64,000 nucleotides of DNA, taken from positions 10,704,638 through 10,768,637 of the forward strand of contig NC_052675.1 in NCBI RefSeq assembly GCF_016802725.1, given 5' to 3'. The notes below the pieces were generated by a model. That model searched no databases. It was given only the letters and a program-made list of their open reading frames with translations, and was not told where the DNA came from. The stretch comes from Solenopsis invicta. Its lineage: Eukaryota; Arthropoda; Insecta; Hymenoptera; Formicidae. Position 1 is the stretch's first letter, and each line of letters opens with the position of its first letter. The translations under genes were made by a program, and so were the position numbers. Positions 11,189 through 22,800 of this stretch are shown one piece after another.

Positions 11189-11883
11189 CTGAAAAAAGAA
11201 AAGAAAGAAAAAAATGAGTATGATGCACAATGAAAGGTTTCTTCTTTTGATAAGCGCCAGCGTTTTTCAAAAAGATTACAATGAAATTAGTGAACACTAA
11301 TATTAAACATAGCAAAAATAGCAACTTAAACTTACAGTCCCATGACTGATAGAAATTACATTTAAATGTGCAATGCTTTGATTTGCTATTCGCGGATATC
11401 TCAGTGTGCGACCGTCAGAATAATGATTGCTAAAATATTAATAATTCACAAATCGAAATTTCCTTTAATAGTCGCTTACAAAGTCTTAATTTGTTAAACT
11501 TTAAATGTGAGTTTCGAAGCGTCGATCCACGTCAGTGACCCTAGGAGTAAAAAAATCTTATAGAAATTTTATCTCGAAAGAAGAATATTTCATCAGATAT
11601 TCTAAAGGCAAAACAACTTATTATTCAAGACATCAGCATGAAAACGTCACATGTACAATACACGTAACGATATTTTCCTTTACTATTATTCCTCTCATAC
11701 TCGCTTTCGCACGTCTCTCATATCTTCAAAGTTATCACATCTATTACAGAAAAATAAAAAAATAATTAATCAAAACTCGATACGTAAATGAAATTAAAAG
11801 CAAACAACTATGCAAGAACTTTGTTTTTTCCCCGACAACCTGATAAAATATCGATCTGTCCTACTGGGGCACCATCGTGTGTA

Positions 11884-12177
11884 TCAAGAAGGAACCGTAT
11901 AACGCGCAAATCGCGCCAGCGACCATTCGGCTTCAAGGCTTGGTGACGGCATCGTATTACCGGGATAATCGTACGGACCAGGGTTTTCAGCACGAGGATC
12001 AAGGCCGGCGGTACCGCCGCTTGGAAACGGCGCAAAAGACAACTCGGCATTAAAGCCGAGGAAGACGACCGAGACCACCATCTCCTCCTCTTCCTCCTCC
12101 TCCTCGTCCTCCTTCGCCTCCTCCTCCGGTTGGTGGTCGGCGTGGGTCGACGACCCCCCGCGGACGTTCACCGACAT
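11884..12177 (-). CDS. Candidate acidic ORF, hypothetical
   Basis: A 97-codon frame from ATG at 12177 to TGA at 11884. It begins MSVNVRGGSSTHADHQPEEE, has ten consecutive Glu near residues 24-33, then a hydrophobic MVVSVVFLGF and a Pro/Gly-rich part. The first 45 codons are strongly G/C-ending, which suggests coding or simply a GC-rich island. It lies about 700 bp upstream of the pum exon at 11188. No convincing phase-0 donor exists inside; GTAATA after the PYDYPG region would be phase 1 and out of frame with that exon. It may be an upstream ORF or leader of a pum transcript, a tiny gene, or chance. I recognise no family. Confidence 0.2.
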   Translation of the reverse strand: MSVNVRGGSSTHADHQPEEEAKEDEEEEEEEEMVVSVVFLGFNAELSFAPFPSGGTAGLDPRAENPGPYDYPGNTMPSPSLEAEWSLARFARYTVPS

Positions 12178-14776
12178 GCGTTCGCCTTTTCTTCTACGTT
12201 CCCCGGACCGGTGAGATCATACCGTGGACTTTTTAATTGACCGACAAACGTGCCGTGATTCGGCACGACGCGATGTGGAAACAGCGACGAAGTTACATAC
12301 GACAGAAACGTCAGAAGTACAACGCAAAGAGAGATAATTCCATTCTCGTCCGACGAACACGCCTATTAAAAAAAATATATATATGAGGCTCTCCTCTTAT
12401 TTATTTGTTTCTCCGATCAAAATAGACGCAAGCATTCGTGACTTAAAAACCTGACATTTTAAAATCTCTTCCGCGCGAATAAAATCTTTCAATTTATCCT
12501 TTCTGCCGAAGAGAATGAAGGTAAATTTCAAATATCGCGGCTTCTCAAATATAGCCGAGACTATTAGACTAATGGGTATGATTGGCGGATGTACTTTTTT
12601 TTCTCTCTCGATGCTATCGGTTACCCACGACATATTACAATATGAGTTACGGAGCTTGTGTTTACTGGGCGATCGATAAATTTAATAACATTATCCGAGT
12701 CCGAGTTCCTTCGACCTTCAAAGTTACGAGAGCTCGGAAATAAATAGGAACATCGACCGAACGGCTGATTTCTTGCACGAAGCGTGGAAAACTTAAAACC
12801 ATTCACGACACGCTCCGGCCCTAGGAGGCAACGATGCGTTTCGGGTATTAACCTCTTCCGGAAACGGCTCGGGCTTGAGTCAAGGCCACAGATACACCTG
12901 ACCGTTGCTCCTTATGTGAGAGAACTCTACTTTCTATTCGCGTATTGATAATTGTGTATCGATCGAGTTTCTTAATTTATAACGTGTCATGTCAATCTAA
13001 AATTAAATTACACGTTTACAAAACGAAGCAATAGCTACGTTACTTCATAATTATAGCTAAGCGCGTCTAATTTATATAATTTATTTATTCATTTTCGACG
13101 GAATATTTCTATTTGTACCCAACCAAGAGGACTAATAAAAACAAAAAAAAAAAGACTAAAAAGACTAAATCGTAAATAGCACGGCCGTTTATCCTCTTCT
13201 TATCTATCGGTTTTACATTTTTACGTTTTGCATTTTAACACAGCAGCAAAAATTCTATCCCGAAGGAAAAAGTAATATAACAGCTAACATTACATGGCAA
13301 GGTGTGCACGTGTGAGATGCGAGAGACTCATTAAGGTCAGATATCGTGTTCGAAAGATTTTTTTTCCCCGAGTATGCTGAACCGTTAATCAAAGAGGCCT
13401 CGTCATTGATCGAGACTCGAACTGGTACACGACGCCGCGCGCCGGCGAGAACGGTCTCATTAAAACGCTAATAGTATATCCCATCCCGAAGCGAGTCTGT
13501 TATCTCACCTCTATTTGTTTAATAAAATCATTATCTTATCATCGACCGAACAGTTAACTCGGAACAACTAGATCGTTATTTCTTCTCCGCATCGTAGCGC
13601 ATATTTAATTAAAACAATTACAATTAATTTGTTGAGACTTATCGATGAGCATGGTAGAAATTGGAGCCGATTGAAATTCAAGTTTTATCGAGTTATTTAT
13701 TTTTATTGGCGTATCACTTGGTGTCTTTGAGGCCAAAAATATCGCGCGGGATCGTTCAGCTTGAAGGGAGACCTCAAATTAGTCTCGTAAGAATCATTAC
13801 AGCAATCACCACTCTCGAGAATGAAAGGACCGAAACAAACGTCTAAATGAAAATTGCTGTGATTTCGCGTAAAAATGGCAGTGTCAAAAAGAAGAGGAAA
13901 AAAAGAAGGAAAGAAATTGGGTGAAGCACGTCATATCAGGGAGAGACAGTCAATCTCGAATGGGAAGGCAAACAATGGCGCGGTACAGTGTCGTGGATAA
14001 GAAAGGGGTGAGTAACAATCCTGGAAATGTGAGTCATTGTTGAATATGTAAGGCTTTCGCCGGCGGCTTGCGAATCGTCGGTCGACGATACGGAGTCTGA
14101 TTTTCTAGCAGTTAAAAATACCCGCCGCGATTATCGTCGCGCTTTTCCAGACACTTCAACGGGAATGAACGGATCGCCGTATTTCTAATTAGACTTATGC
14201 GACGTGTTACGAAAATTCACTCGGGACTTTCAAGAGTCGAAGATATGTAAATGTTTTCTTATCGCCCAGAATAAATTCTCATCGAATACCTTCAGAGAAG
14301 TGTATAAAAACAGGAAGTGGTTAAACTGAACAAATTTCAATTGTCAATGCTAATGCTATATAAGATCATTTAAAATTCAAGATATCGCACATACCATGAT
14401 TATCACAAAACTAATGAAAAAAAAAACAATAAATTCACATTGTTGACAATAAAAGTGAACGTTAGATAGAATTTTATTAAAATTAAAAAATAAAAAAATT
14501 GGCTCTCAACTTCTGTATGAAAATTACATTGGATTTTGCGTTTGTCATTATCGGAATAATGTAAGACAATAATAGCTAGAAACATATGTAGAAGGACTAA
14601 CACGTTCATTGTAAAACCTTTATCGAGTAACAACACATGGAAAGTGTACATCATTAATTTTAATAGAAAAGCTGCCACAAAGGACTTTCTAAGCGAAAGA
14701 ATTAAAGAGCGTAGCCGATTATGTAATCAGAAAGAAATCAGTTAAGATATGTACGTACATAATATACATAATATAC

Positions 14777-14777
<1 letters not shown>

Positions 14778-14814
<37 letters not shown>
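14778..14814. repeat. (TA)n microsatellite
   Basis: About 18 uninterrupted TA units in the large pum intron. Confidence 0.97.
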
Positions 14815-14817
<3 letters not shown>

Positions 14818-17800
14818 TTTTTCTTATCGAGGTATCATTGTTCCGCAATAATGAATAGAGTGTCGACTTTTCTCCTGCACTCATCAGTATCCGGATAGAC
14901 TTTCACTGATCTGCGATAGCCTACTTGTTGTCTTTGTTTAATTACTATTTGCACTCTCCTTCACAGCAAGCGCAAGGAATCGCTTATATCTAGCAGCACG
15001 CGTCGACGCGTTTCCGCGATTCTTTTATTGTCACGCGGACAATCGTGCACTTTCTTTCGTCGATTGAAAAATACTACCTAGACAAAGGTTTTTAAGTGGC
15101 TTCGAAACTGAGAGAAACTTTTCGGAGTAACTTTTTCAGAATGAACTTTTATTAGTTTCTCAATCCTATAACCATTAGTCTTTTAATCTTATCGTCAAAT
15201 ATCTTCTGTATCTTTTTATTTACGAGACTCTGCTTATTACAAGTGCAAACAATTATTGTAATGCTATTCACGTGTGACACAAAAGCCGGATTTTCTCGCG
15301 AAGGCGTCGGCCGCGAGTCGGCGCGGCAGGTTGGGCGAAAGGCTTTTGATTATTGACTTACGAAAAAAACGTAGCGTAACGAGTGATATAAGAACGATTA
15401 GGTAAGAGATATTCCGTTGCTGAATTCCTCGCGAGTCATCCGCGGAAACGAGTTTGAGAGTGAAGGTTCGACGACCTTCCCTTCTCTCTGCGCGCCTCTG
15501 CTCGTTTGCCTTTCATAACCGGTGCGTTTTAATATTTATCGTTGGCTCATCTCTATCGCGACGCGTGCAAATCTCCGGGAATGTCAAACATTTCGATTCC
15601 AATCGGCTATCGATTCGTCTGACGATCGTTTATTGTTGACTGCCGATGTGACCGTATTCTAGAAAATGTTATCGCAGACAAATTAGAAAAAAAAAAAAAT
15701 AGCGAGCAATTTATTTCTAAATTAAAAAGAGACATGTCTGCCTTCGCGATGCATGTTCTCCACTGCTCTTTAAATACAGATTTACAAGCGGTTTGAAAAT
15801 AGGTTGCCCAATAAAAAGCAATAAGTCTCTTTAGTTAAGACTGTCAGGTGTTAACGTTATTTACTACTCGCATGTTCTTTTTTACGTTACATATCGCTAA
15901 CACTTCAACGCGCTAATAGATATTTATCGCATAAACTACGCTTTATTCGAAAGCTCGATTTATTTACGCTCTATATAATAAAGCTACTCGGAGATCAGGT
16001 CATCAGCACCGTGTGTGCATCCACTTCAGGTATTGTTACTAATCTCGCATCCGAGTACGGGCATCCGTCACCGCGTCTTATCGCGTCGCATTGTTATAAT
16101 CACGAAAATTAGTAATAATAACGTGGATGTTCCACTAGCAGTAGAGACTGCAACAAGATTTTGATGAAAAAAAAAAAGAAAAAAAACCAAAACTCCGAGA
16201 AAAATTCCATTCGGCAAAAAATATTCAGATGTAAAGCGAGCTATTTCTATTTTTTTTTTTTTTAATTGCGAAAAATCTGTTCGTCACATCGGCACATGAA
16301 GCAATAATAAAAGAATTCACAATGTGAATCAATGAACGGAGAGACGACGTATATCCTTTCGTCGAACGTTTATTTTTTCCCCGAACAAATTCATGATTCT
16401 CTCGATTTGAATTGCATTCTCCGTCGTTTACGAACGCAGACCTCTCGCGACGGTAACGCGTGAAAATCAATAATTTGCACGCAAAAGATACGAGCAACGT
16501 ATACAACGAAATCTGGATTCAATTCTAATTCAGCGTTATGGAAAGTTCTGCCGACTAGTTCGCCGTGCATATTACCGCTCGCAGATGCATAAACGTTTCA
16601 TCGCCATTCATTCCGAAAACTCCGGCCTGGCGGGCGCATGTGTGCATGTGAACGAGAGAGCGTGTCGCGGAAGAATAGTTTAATGCCTGCGAACGATTTA
16701 TCTCGTTCGCGCCATGTCAAACCATCTCTTATGCATTTTAAGCTACTACTTTTATCAGAAAAAAAATTCTCCAATAAATATAGATTTAACGTATACCATG
16801 TATAATTTAGTCCATTAACTAAAATCGGAATTATTATTACAGGCATTTATAATCGTCGATTGTAATCTATTAAATAAAATATCATGAATTATTTCATATT
16901 CGGCTGATAAATTGTTTAGTAATCGAGAGATCATCTTTCTGAAAATTTTATCAAGCTCCGAGAGTGACCGAATCTCGCGCTAATACGTGACGGGATTAAA
17001 CGGTTCTGGTTTAAACAAACAAAAAAAAAAGAAAAGAAAAGAATAATATCGTGCAAGCGAACAATTGCCTTGGTCGTATGAGAAACGGATGAGGCGCGAT
17101 ATACATTCTCGTGGAAGTTGGGGTATCCGCGTGAAATAAAAGTACAGCGACGACAAACCGCGGCGGAGCCCGTTACTTCACCGCTCCGGAGCACCGTTAG
17201 CTCACCTGGCTGCGTGTACGGAATATACGGGGTGCCGCGGAGAGAAAGAGGTCCACGGTTCGTCGTACGAGATCCGCTTTCCGCTCCACAGCGATGTGCA
17301 CCCACCTATACATCGCGCGATTCGTGTCATTCGGTTTTGATTGCGACGCGGAAAATGCGGGTTCGGGAGAATGACATTAACCCGTTCGACTATGCCTTTC
17401 CTCTTCCGGAGGTATATCGATGGTACCGATTCGCGTTTGAACGCGGTCTCAGTCCAGTTCTCTCTGTCGCAACCGCCTCTATGTGGCATTGACCTCTGCT
17501 TCGGCAAGTGACAGATTGCGAAACGGTAAATCCGATAACCGACAAGTCGACGTTGGGTAACGATTTAACTGTTGATTTTTGTAGCTTTTTAATATAGTTT
17601 TTTTTTTCTAATATAATGTGTATAATATAACATTTTGTTGAATATAAAATTTTGTGTATTTCACGGTGCTTCCATTATAATATAATATCATACAATTACC
17701 GCGATCAAAAATATTGTACCGATGAGCTCAATTTATCCGCCGCAGTCGACACGATCGAGCTTATAGAAAACAAGAACAATTGACAATGCCCTACATCGAG

Positions 17801-18745
17801 AACGGCAAGAAATCAGTTTGAATGAATGATGGGACTATACGAGTACGTAACCGAAGGTGTTGGTTTCAAACCACACGAAGCTTCATAACGAAAGTAACGA
17901 GGACAGACATTCGCTTTGCATTTAACGCGACAAAAAGAGGTCAAGGGTCAAGGTGCGAGGCGCACGGCAATTCTGAGATGACTTGATGCAATTGCAAGTC
18001 ACGATGTAAAATCCGCTTTAGCTCTTCTCCGCGCTACTATACGAGACGGAATTACTCTGAATATAGCTGAACTTTATTTAAAACTTCTACGGCAAATTTA
18101 AACGCTTACTTCTAATTAAATTGCTGGCATAAACCTGATGACATTATCAAACAGTTATCTTGTCAAATATAGAAGTGGTCTGTCATTGGAGATAAATAAA
18201 AACCGATGCGTGATTCCTCGGTGTTTAATAAGTATTAAATTTATAGATGCATTCATGAATATATCAACCAAAAAAAGTAAAAGATAAGGAGCAAATCTGA
18301 CTTTTATTAAATAAGAAATTGTCAAGAAGAGACAAGATTTGACAGAGTCACGAACAACAGAGTTTCGCTTACTCCTATACGTATCGATCGAGGCACTGTC
18401 GACCGTGCTGCAACCATATTACGAACAATAAAAAGGCAATCTGGTCGCATTTTTGAAGCGCGCAATCTTCTGCACGAAACGTGCGAGTCGAGTGAACATC
18501 ACGAGATTTGTGACGAGTCATCACACCATGCGGCACTGTTTTCGTGAGGGTAGGTATAAATCAGAATTCTAAAGAAAGTTTCTTAAGTATTCGTCTCTGA
18601 AGTATTCATTACCTGTCTATTGTTACGATACAATTTATCGAATGCTTTTTTACGTTAATAGCGTTAATTCTGCATTCTCGTGAGTTCCCTTTTTTCTGAC
18701 AAAAAGCCTACAACTGTTTATACAATACATCATTCAATTTGAATT

Positions 18746-19164
18746 ACACTGTAAAAAAATTCAGTAAATTTACATGTAATGTAAAAATTACACGATCAGT
18801 CCCGTAAATATTGAAAAAAAAAAATCATGTAATTTTATAGAAATTATGTAATTCTACAAAAAATATGTAATTTGCTTTTATCGAGTAAATGTATCCAATT
18901 TTATACGGAAAATTACGTATATAACAGGATATCTAAATATTATATGTAATTATTTAAATTTACAACTACTGTGATATAAATACAACGGTATACTCTTACG
19001 CATCTTGTAAAAAGCGACCAATGGGGAACTGCTCCAGGCTATGTTACACTGAGCGGTAAATTTAAAGCAGCGACTTTACATAGTCATTGTTAAAAGCATT
19101 TTGCTGCTAAAATTGTTACTATGATGTTTAAATCTCAGTAATGTGTAATTATAAAACATGCTGC

Positions 19165-19220
<56 letters not shown>

Positions 19221-19813
19221 TCTACATAATACTATAAAATTTGTTATATGTATGCTAATATAAATTGCAATATGGTCTATATTAATGTATGAAATGCGAA
19301 CATTATGGTCAAAAAGACATCAAAACAAATTGAATAGCAGCCGACGGATGACGTATCTATGACGTAGTTTTGGAGATTCGCAATGGTCTGACATGAGCAT
19401 ACCCTTGTATTTATATCAGGGTATTTACGTAATACAACAATATTCCAAATATCGATGTGAAATATAATGCGATTAATGTTCATTGTGCATGCATGAAAAC
19501 TCTGTCCACCTAGCATCATTATGTGCGGGCACAGTAAGTAGTCATTCTATTGTTTACAACGTGTATGATAAAGAGACAATATTTGAATGTATAACATGTA
19601 TTACAATAGGAAAACATATTGACCTTATCATTTCTATACCTTTCCATACGTGTTGTAAATTTACTTCTGCAATCTGCTCAATTACAAATTACAAAATTAA
19701 TCTTGCCCTAGTATGTACTGCAATTTACAGACGCGTAAAAATTTACAACTATTTAGTAAAACTTTACACCTGTTATAAGTGGGTAATTTAAAAAAAAATT
19801 TTTTTTACAGTGT
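18746..19813. mobile_element. Putative non-autonomous TIR element, 1.07 kb
   Basis: The left end ACACTGTAAAAAAATT (18746-18761) and right end AATTTTTTTTACAGTGT (19797-19813) are inverted copies of each other. Subterminal sequence on both sides is rich in TTTAC/GTAAA words. The inside holds a long (TA)n tract and no transposase; short frames at 19277-19519 and 19483-19791 show nothing recognisable. ACACTGTAAAAA ends are typical of non-autonomous insect repeats (recollection). No clear target-site duplication is visible, so the boundaries are tentative. Confidence 0.45.
19167..19214. repeat. (TA)n microsatellite
   Basis: About 24 TA units inside the putative TIR element. Confidence 0.97.
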
Positions 19814-22800
19814 GCATAGTCGAGTGACGGCTCGCTTTTGCAGAAATTGGATAAAATCCCAGACAAAATTCGATTATTATAATAATTCATTGAGTAACAA
19901 ATTTAATTACGATGTAACGTAATTTTCATTATTTTCACTTCTTTCACGTGATGCTAAGTGTAATTTTATAATTTTTGCGGGTCGAAATTATATATATATA
20001 TTCCACGTAATGCCGAGATCGTAATCGCTAAGATATTGGCGATCTCACGATATCTCTTCGTTCGATTTTACAAAATCGCGTCATTCTCCGTCGCGCTATT
20101 ACATAAAATTACACTATCGCAAATCGAACGAAACCGCAAATCGAATCGCTTCCCCGGGGAATATCCCGTTCTCATGGTGCGCCAGGAATACCGTGAAACA
20201 CGGTTGAAACGCGGTTTGCGAAACGTCTATCCGCGGCGGCGCGTTCCAGATTACGTGTCGCCGGCAGCGGCGGGGCGGCAACTTTCTAAGTGCACAGGTT
20301 GCGACGAGAGCACCGATCTCGTTTCTTTCTCGCGGATGCCGGTCGTCGTTAATCGCGTGGCCGATCGTTCGCGGCCGATAGGGAGATGGAGAACCGCTGC
20401 TGGCCGCCACGGCGGAAACCGGTTCCTTCGGCATCGCGAACCGATCGATTTGACCCGAGCACACGGTCGATGCACAAACATCCCTTCCTCCCGCCTTCGG
20501 CGGTTGTACCGTTTTACCGGGCCTCGGGATGATTCGAGTACTCCCAGCGGCGGGGAGTTTAATGAAAAATGGCAAAAAATCGTCAGATGACAGCGAGCTC
20601 TTCTCTGAATGTTTATTGGCAAACGGGAACAGATGGTTGTTAAGGTTATTATAAAGTTGTAAGCGTTCCGCTTTAATAGAGCTACTAAAGATATAACTAC
20701 GACATAAGTAGAGGGATAAATAGAAAATATGAAGAATAAATTATACAGGAAAATCATCGTAAAGACGTGGAAGTTAATGAAACTATCTGTACGCGAAACC
20801 GTTTAATTCTTCGCGCATAATCTTCTTAGACGTAACTTGTCTCTTTTCCTTTCTTTCTGACGCAATTTGTTTTTCTTTCCTGTGCCAAACCGCAGTGAGA
20901 ACCGATACGGGAAACCGATTTGCTCCGACGAGGTTTTTCCACCGTCACGGATATCGAGAGAGGCGCGAACGTTCTCTTTTGTAATAAGTGCCACGGCCTG
21001 AACGTTCCAATCAAGCCCCGGTCGATTCGAGAAAAGAATAGTAAGAAACTTTTCCGTGCGCAATAATCTCGTAGCTACTGCAACACGCGTGTAAACTTAT
21101 AACGAATATGTTTAGCTCTTTTTAGAAAGCCTCTTGTATTTTACGCCGAGCTGCGGTCCAAACGTGAGATATATGCGCGTCATCCGCAGCGTCGAGGTTT
21201 CCGTCAGCGACGATATTCAGCGCGGAAATATCTTAAACGGTATCCGCGCGACTCGTTTAAAAATAGCGGAAAGCGTCGAGCTTAAGTACGGCGGACCCGG
21301 CGCCAATAACGGTCAGAAATACGAAGCAACGAACAATTGGCAGCTGCATGACGATGAACAGCGTGGCTGAGGGGAATAAAAAAAAAGAAAAAAAAGAGTT
21401 CTCGAAAAATTGAATTGCGAAAGGAGAGGAGGGAAGGAACGTCCGCAAGGTGTCCACGTCATTAACGAGCTAACCCCCCCGGTGGTGGACGTATCGAGAC
21501 TCTCATAACAATGGCCATTGTCGCAGTTTATATCACCCACGCAGCTATCCCTGTTATATAGATACTAGCCTAGTTGCGAAATTCAATTATAATAAACTGA
21601 CCGTCCTCGCGCGCGCACGCATCTACCCCGTGGCAGGATGCAAGGGGAGGGAAAGATGGGTAGGAAACGAGGCCCGTGCAGGGTGGGTGCAGGTCGCGTG
21701 ATAAGGGTCGCGTTGCCACACCTTGATACTAGATACCCTTCTTCGCGGTAGCTTTTAGCCAAATGACGCGGATTTTATTATTGGATGGTGCCGCTACAGG
21801 GGTGCGGCCGAGTTATACCGTCATCCCCCTGGCATTAATGCGCTGCCACCGACGCTAAACCGGCCTCGCCTTATTCGCGTCTTTTCCCGCCCTCCTCGAC
21901 GAGCATTACGGCCAAGTCCGACAAATAAACTCTTTCTACACGCGAGTCCGTTAGAATGATTCAGAGATCGGTGTGGATGACCTGGGATAGAGACTGGCAA
22001 TGTTCTGGCAAAGCTAGAACGTTTTCGCGGCGAAAGCTTATCGCGCGTTTTACGTAAGGAAGAAAGTTGTTAATTGAAAATATGGAAATTTTAAAAGCCA
22101 TACGGATTCCTTTTTTAACATTTTCAGAAAGCAAGCTACACGACGCTCGTTACTCTCTACGGATTACCGGAGTTAGAAATAATTGAAGGTCATTATGAAA
22201 AAATTTAAATCCGTAGAGCAAAAGATATGTAAAGATCTCTGTGTGAGATAATGGAAACGGAAATTTTGAGATCACTAAAAATATATATCTTGTGCACCAA
22301 TTATCGTCAAAGAGCGCAGGATATCACTTTCGCGCGCGTCGAAACCGCGATTATAATCGCAATCCGCGGTATATATTAAGACCCACGCCGCAATTGCGCT
22401 CTCGAGGCATTACTCTTACGAAAATTTCTCCGCGCGCACAGTGTGCTTTTCGCTGTGTAAGAACAGCGATTAAGAGCACTTTCGTGAGAATCCGTCGGGC
22501 GGGAGAAAACGAATTATATACATAGCGAATACGTTCGACGAATTTCCTAAAGTTCTCACGGCGGGGCAACACGCTTCACAGGTCCTCTTCATCGGATCGA
22601 GTTAATGAAAATAAACGCGTGGAAAATTGCGCAAGAAAGCGTGTCGGTGCACGAGTGCCGCGTCGGGCGTTCCATCGTAAAGCGTCAACAATTTTCGATC
22701 TCACTGATGAACGAAGAAATTGGAAAGTTCAAATCTCTCGCAGGCTCGATAAACGAGATGAAGTAACGAAGGAGCTATGCAAAAAGAAAAAAAGAAGAGG

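Noticed and set aside
10764..11324. 186-codon second minus frame through pum exon E
   Set aside because: Triplet repeats and GC-rich DNA keep it open; the other frame matches Pumilio across insects and has the correct splice phases.
17118..17507. Overlapping frames on both strands with a GTGAGC donor on the minus strand near 17213
   Set aside because: The donor would be phase 1 and out of frame with the next pum exon; the start is GTG. No support for an exon.
20036..20590. 184-codon plus frame, with 153- and 168-codon minus frames over the same DNA
   Set aside because: Three long frames on both strands of one GC-rich island indicate few stop codons rather than genes; Arg/Pro-rich, no motifs or splice context.
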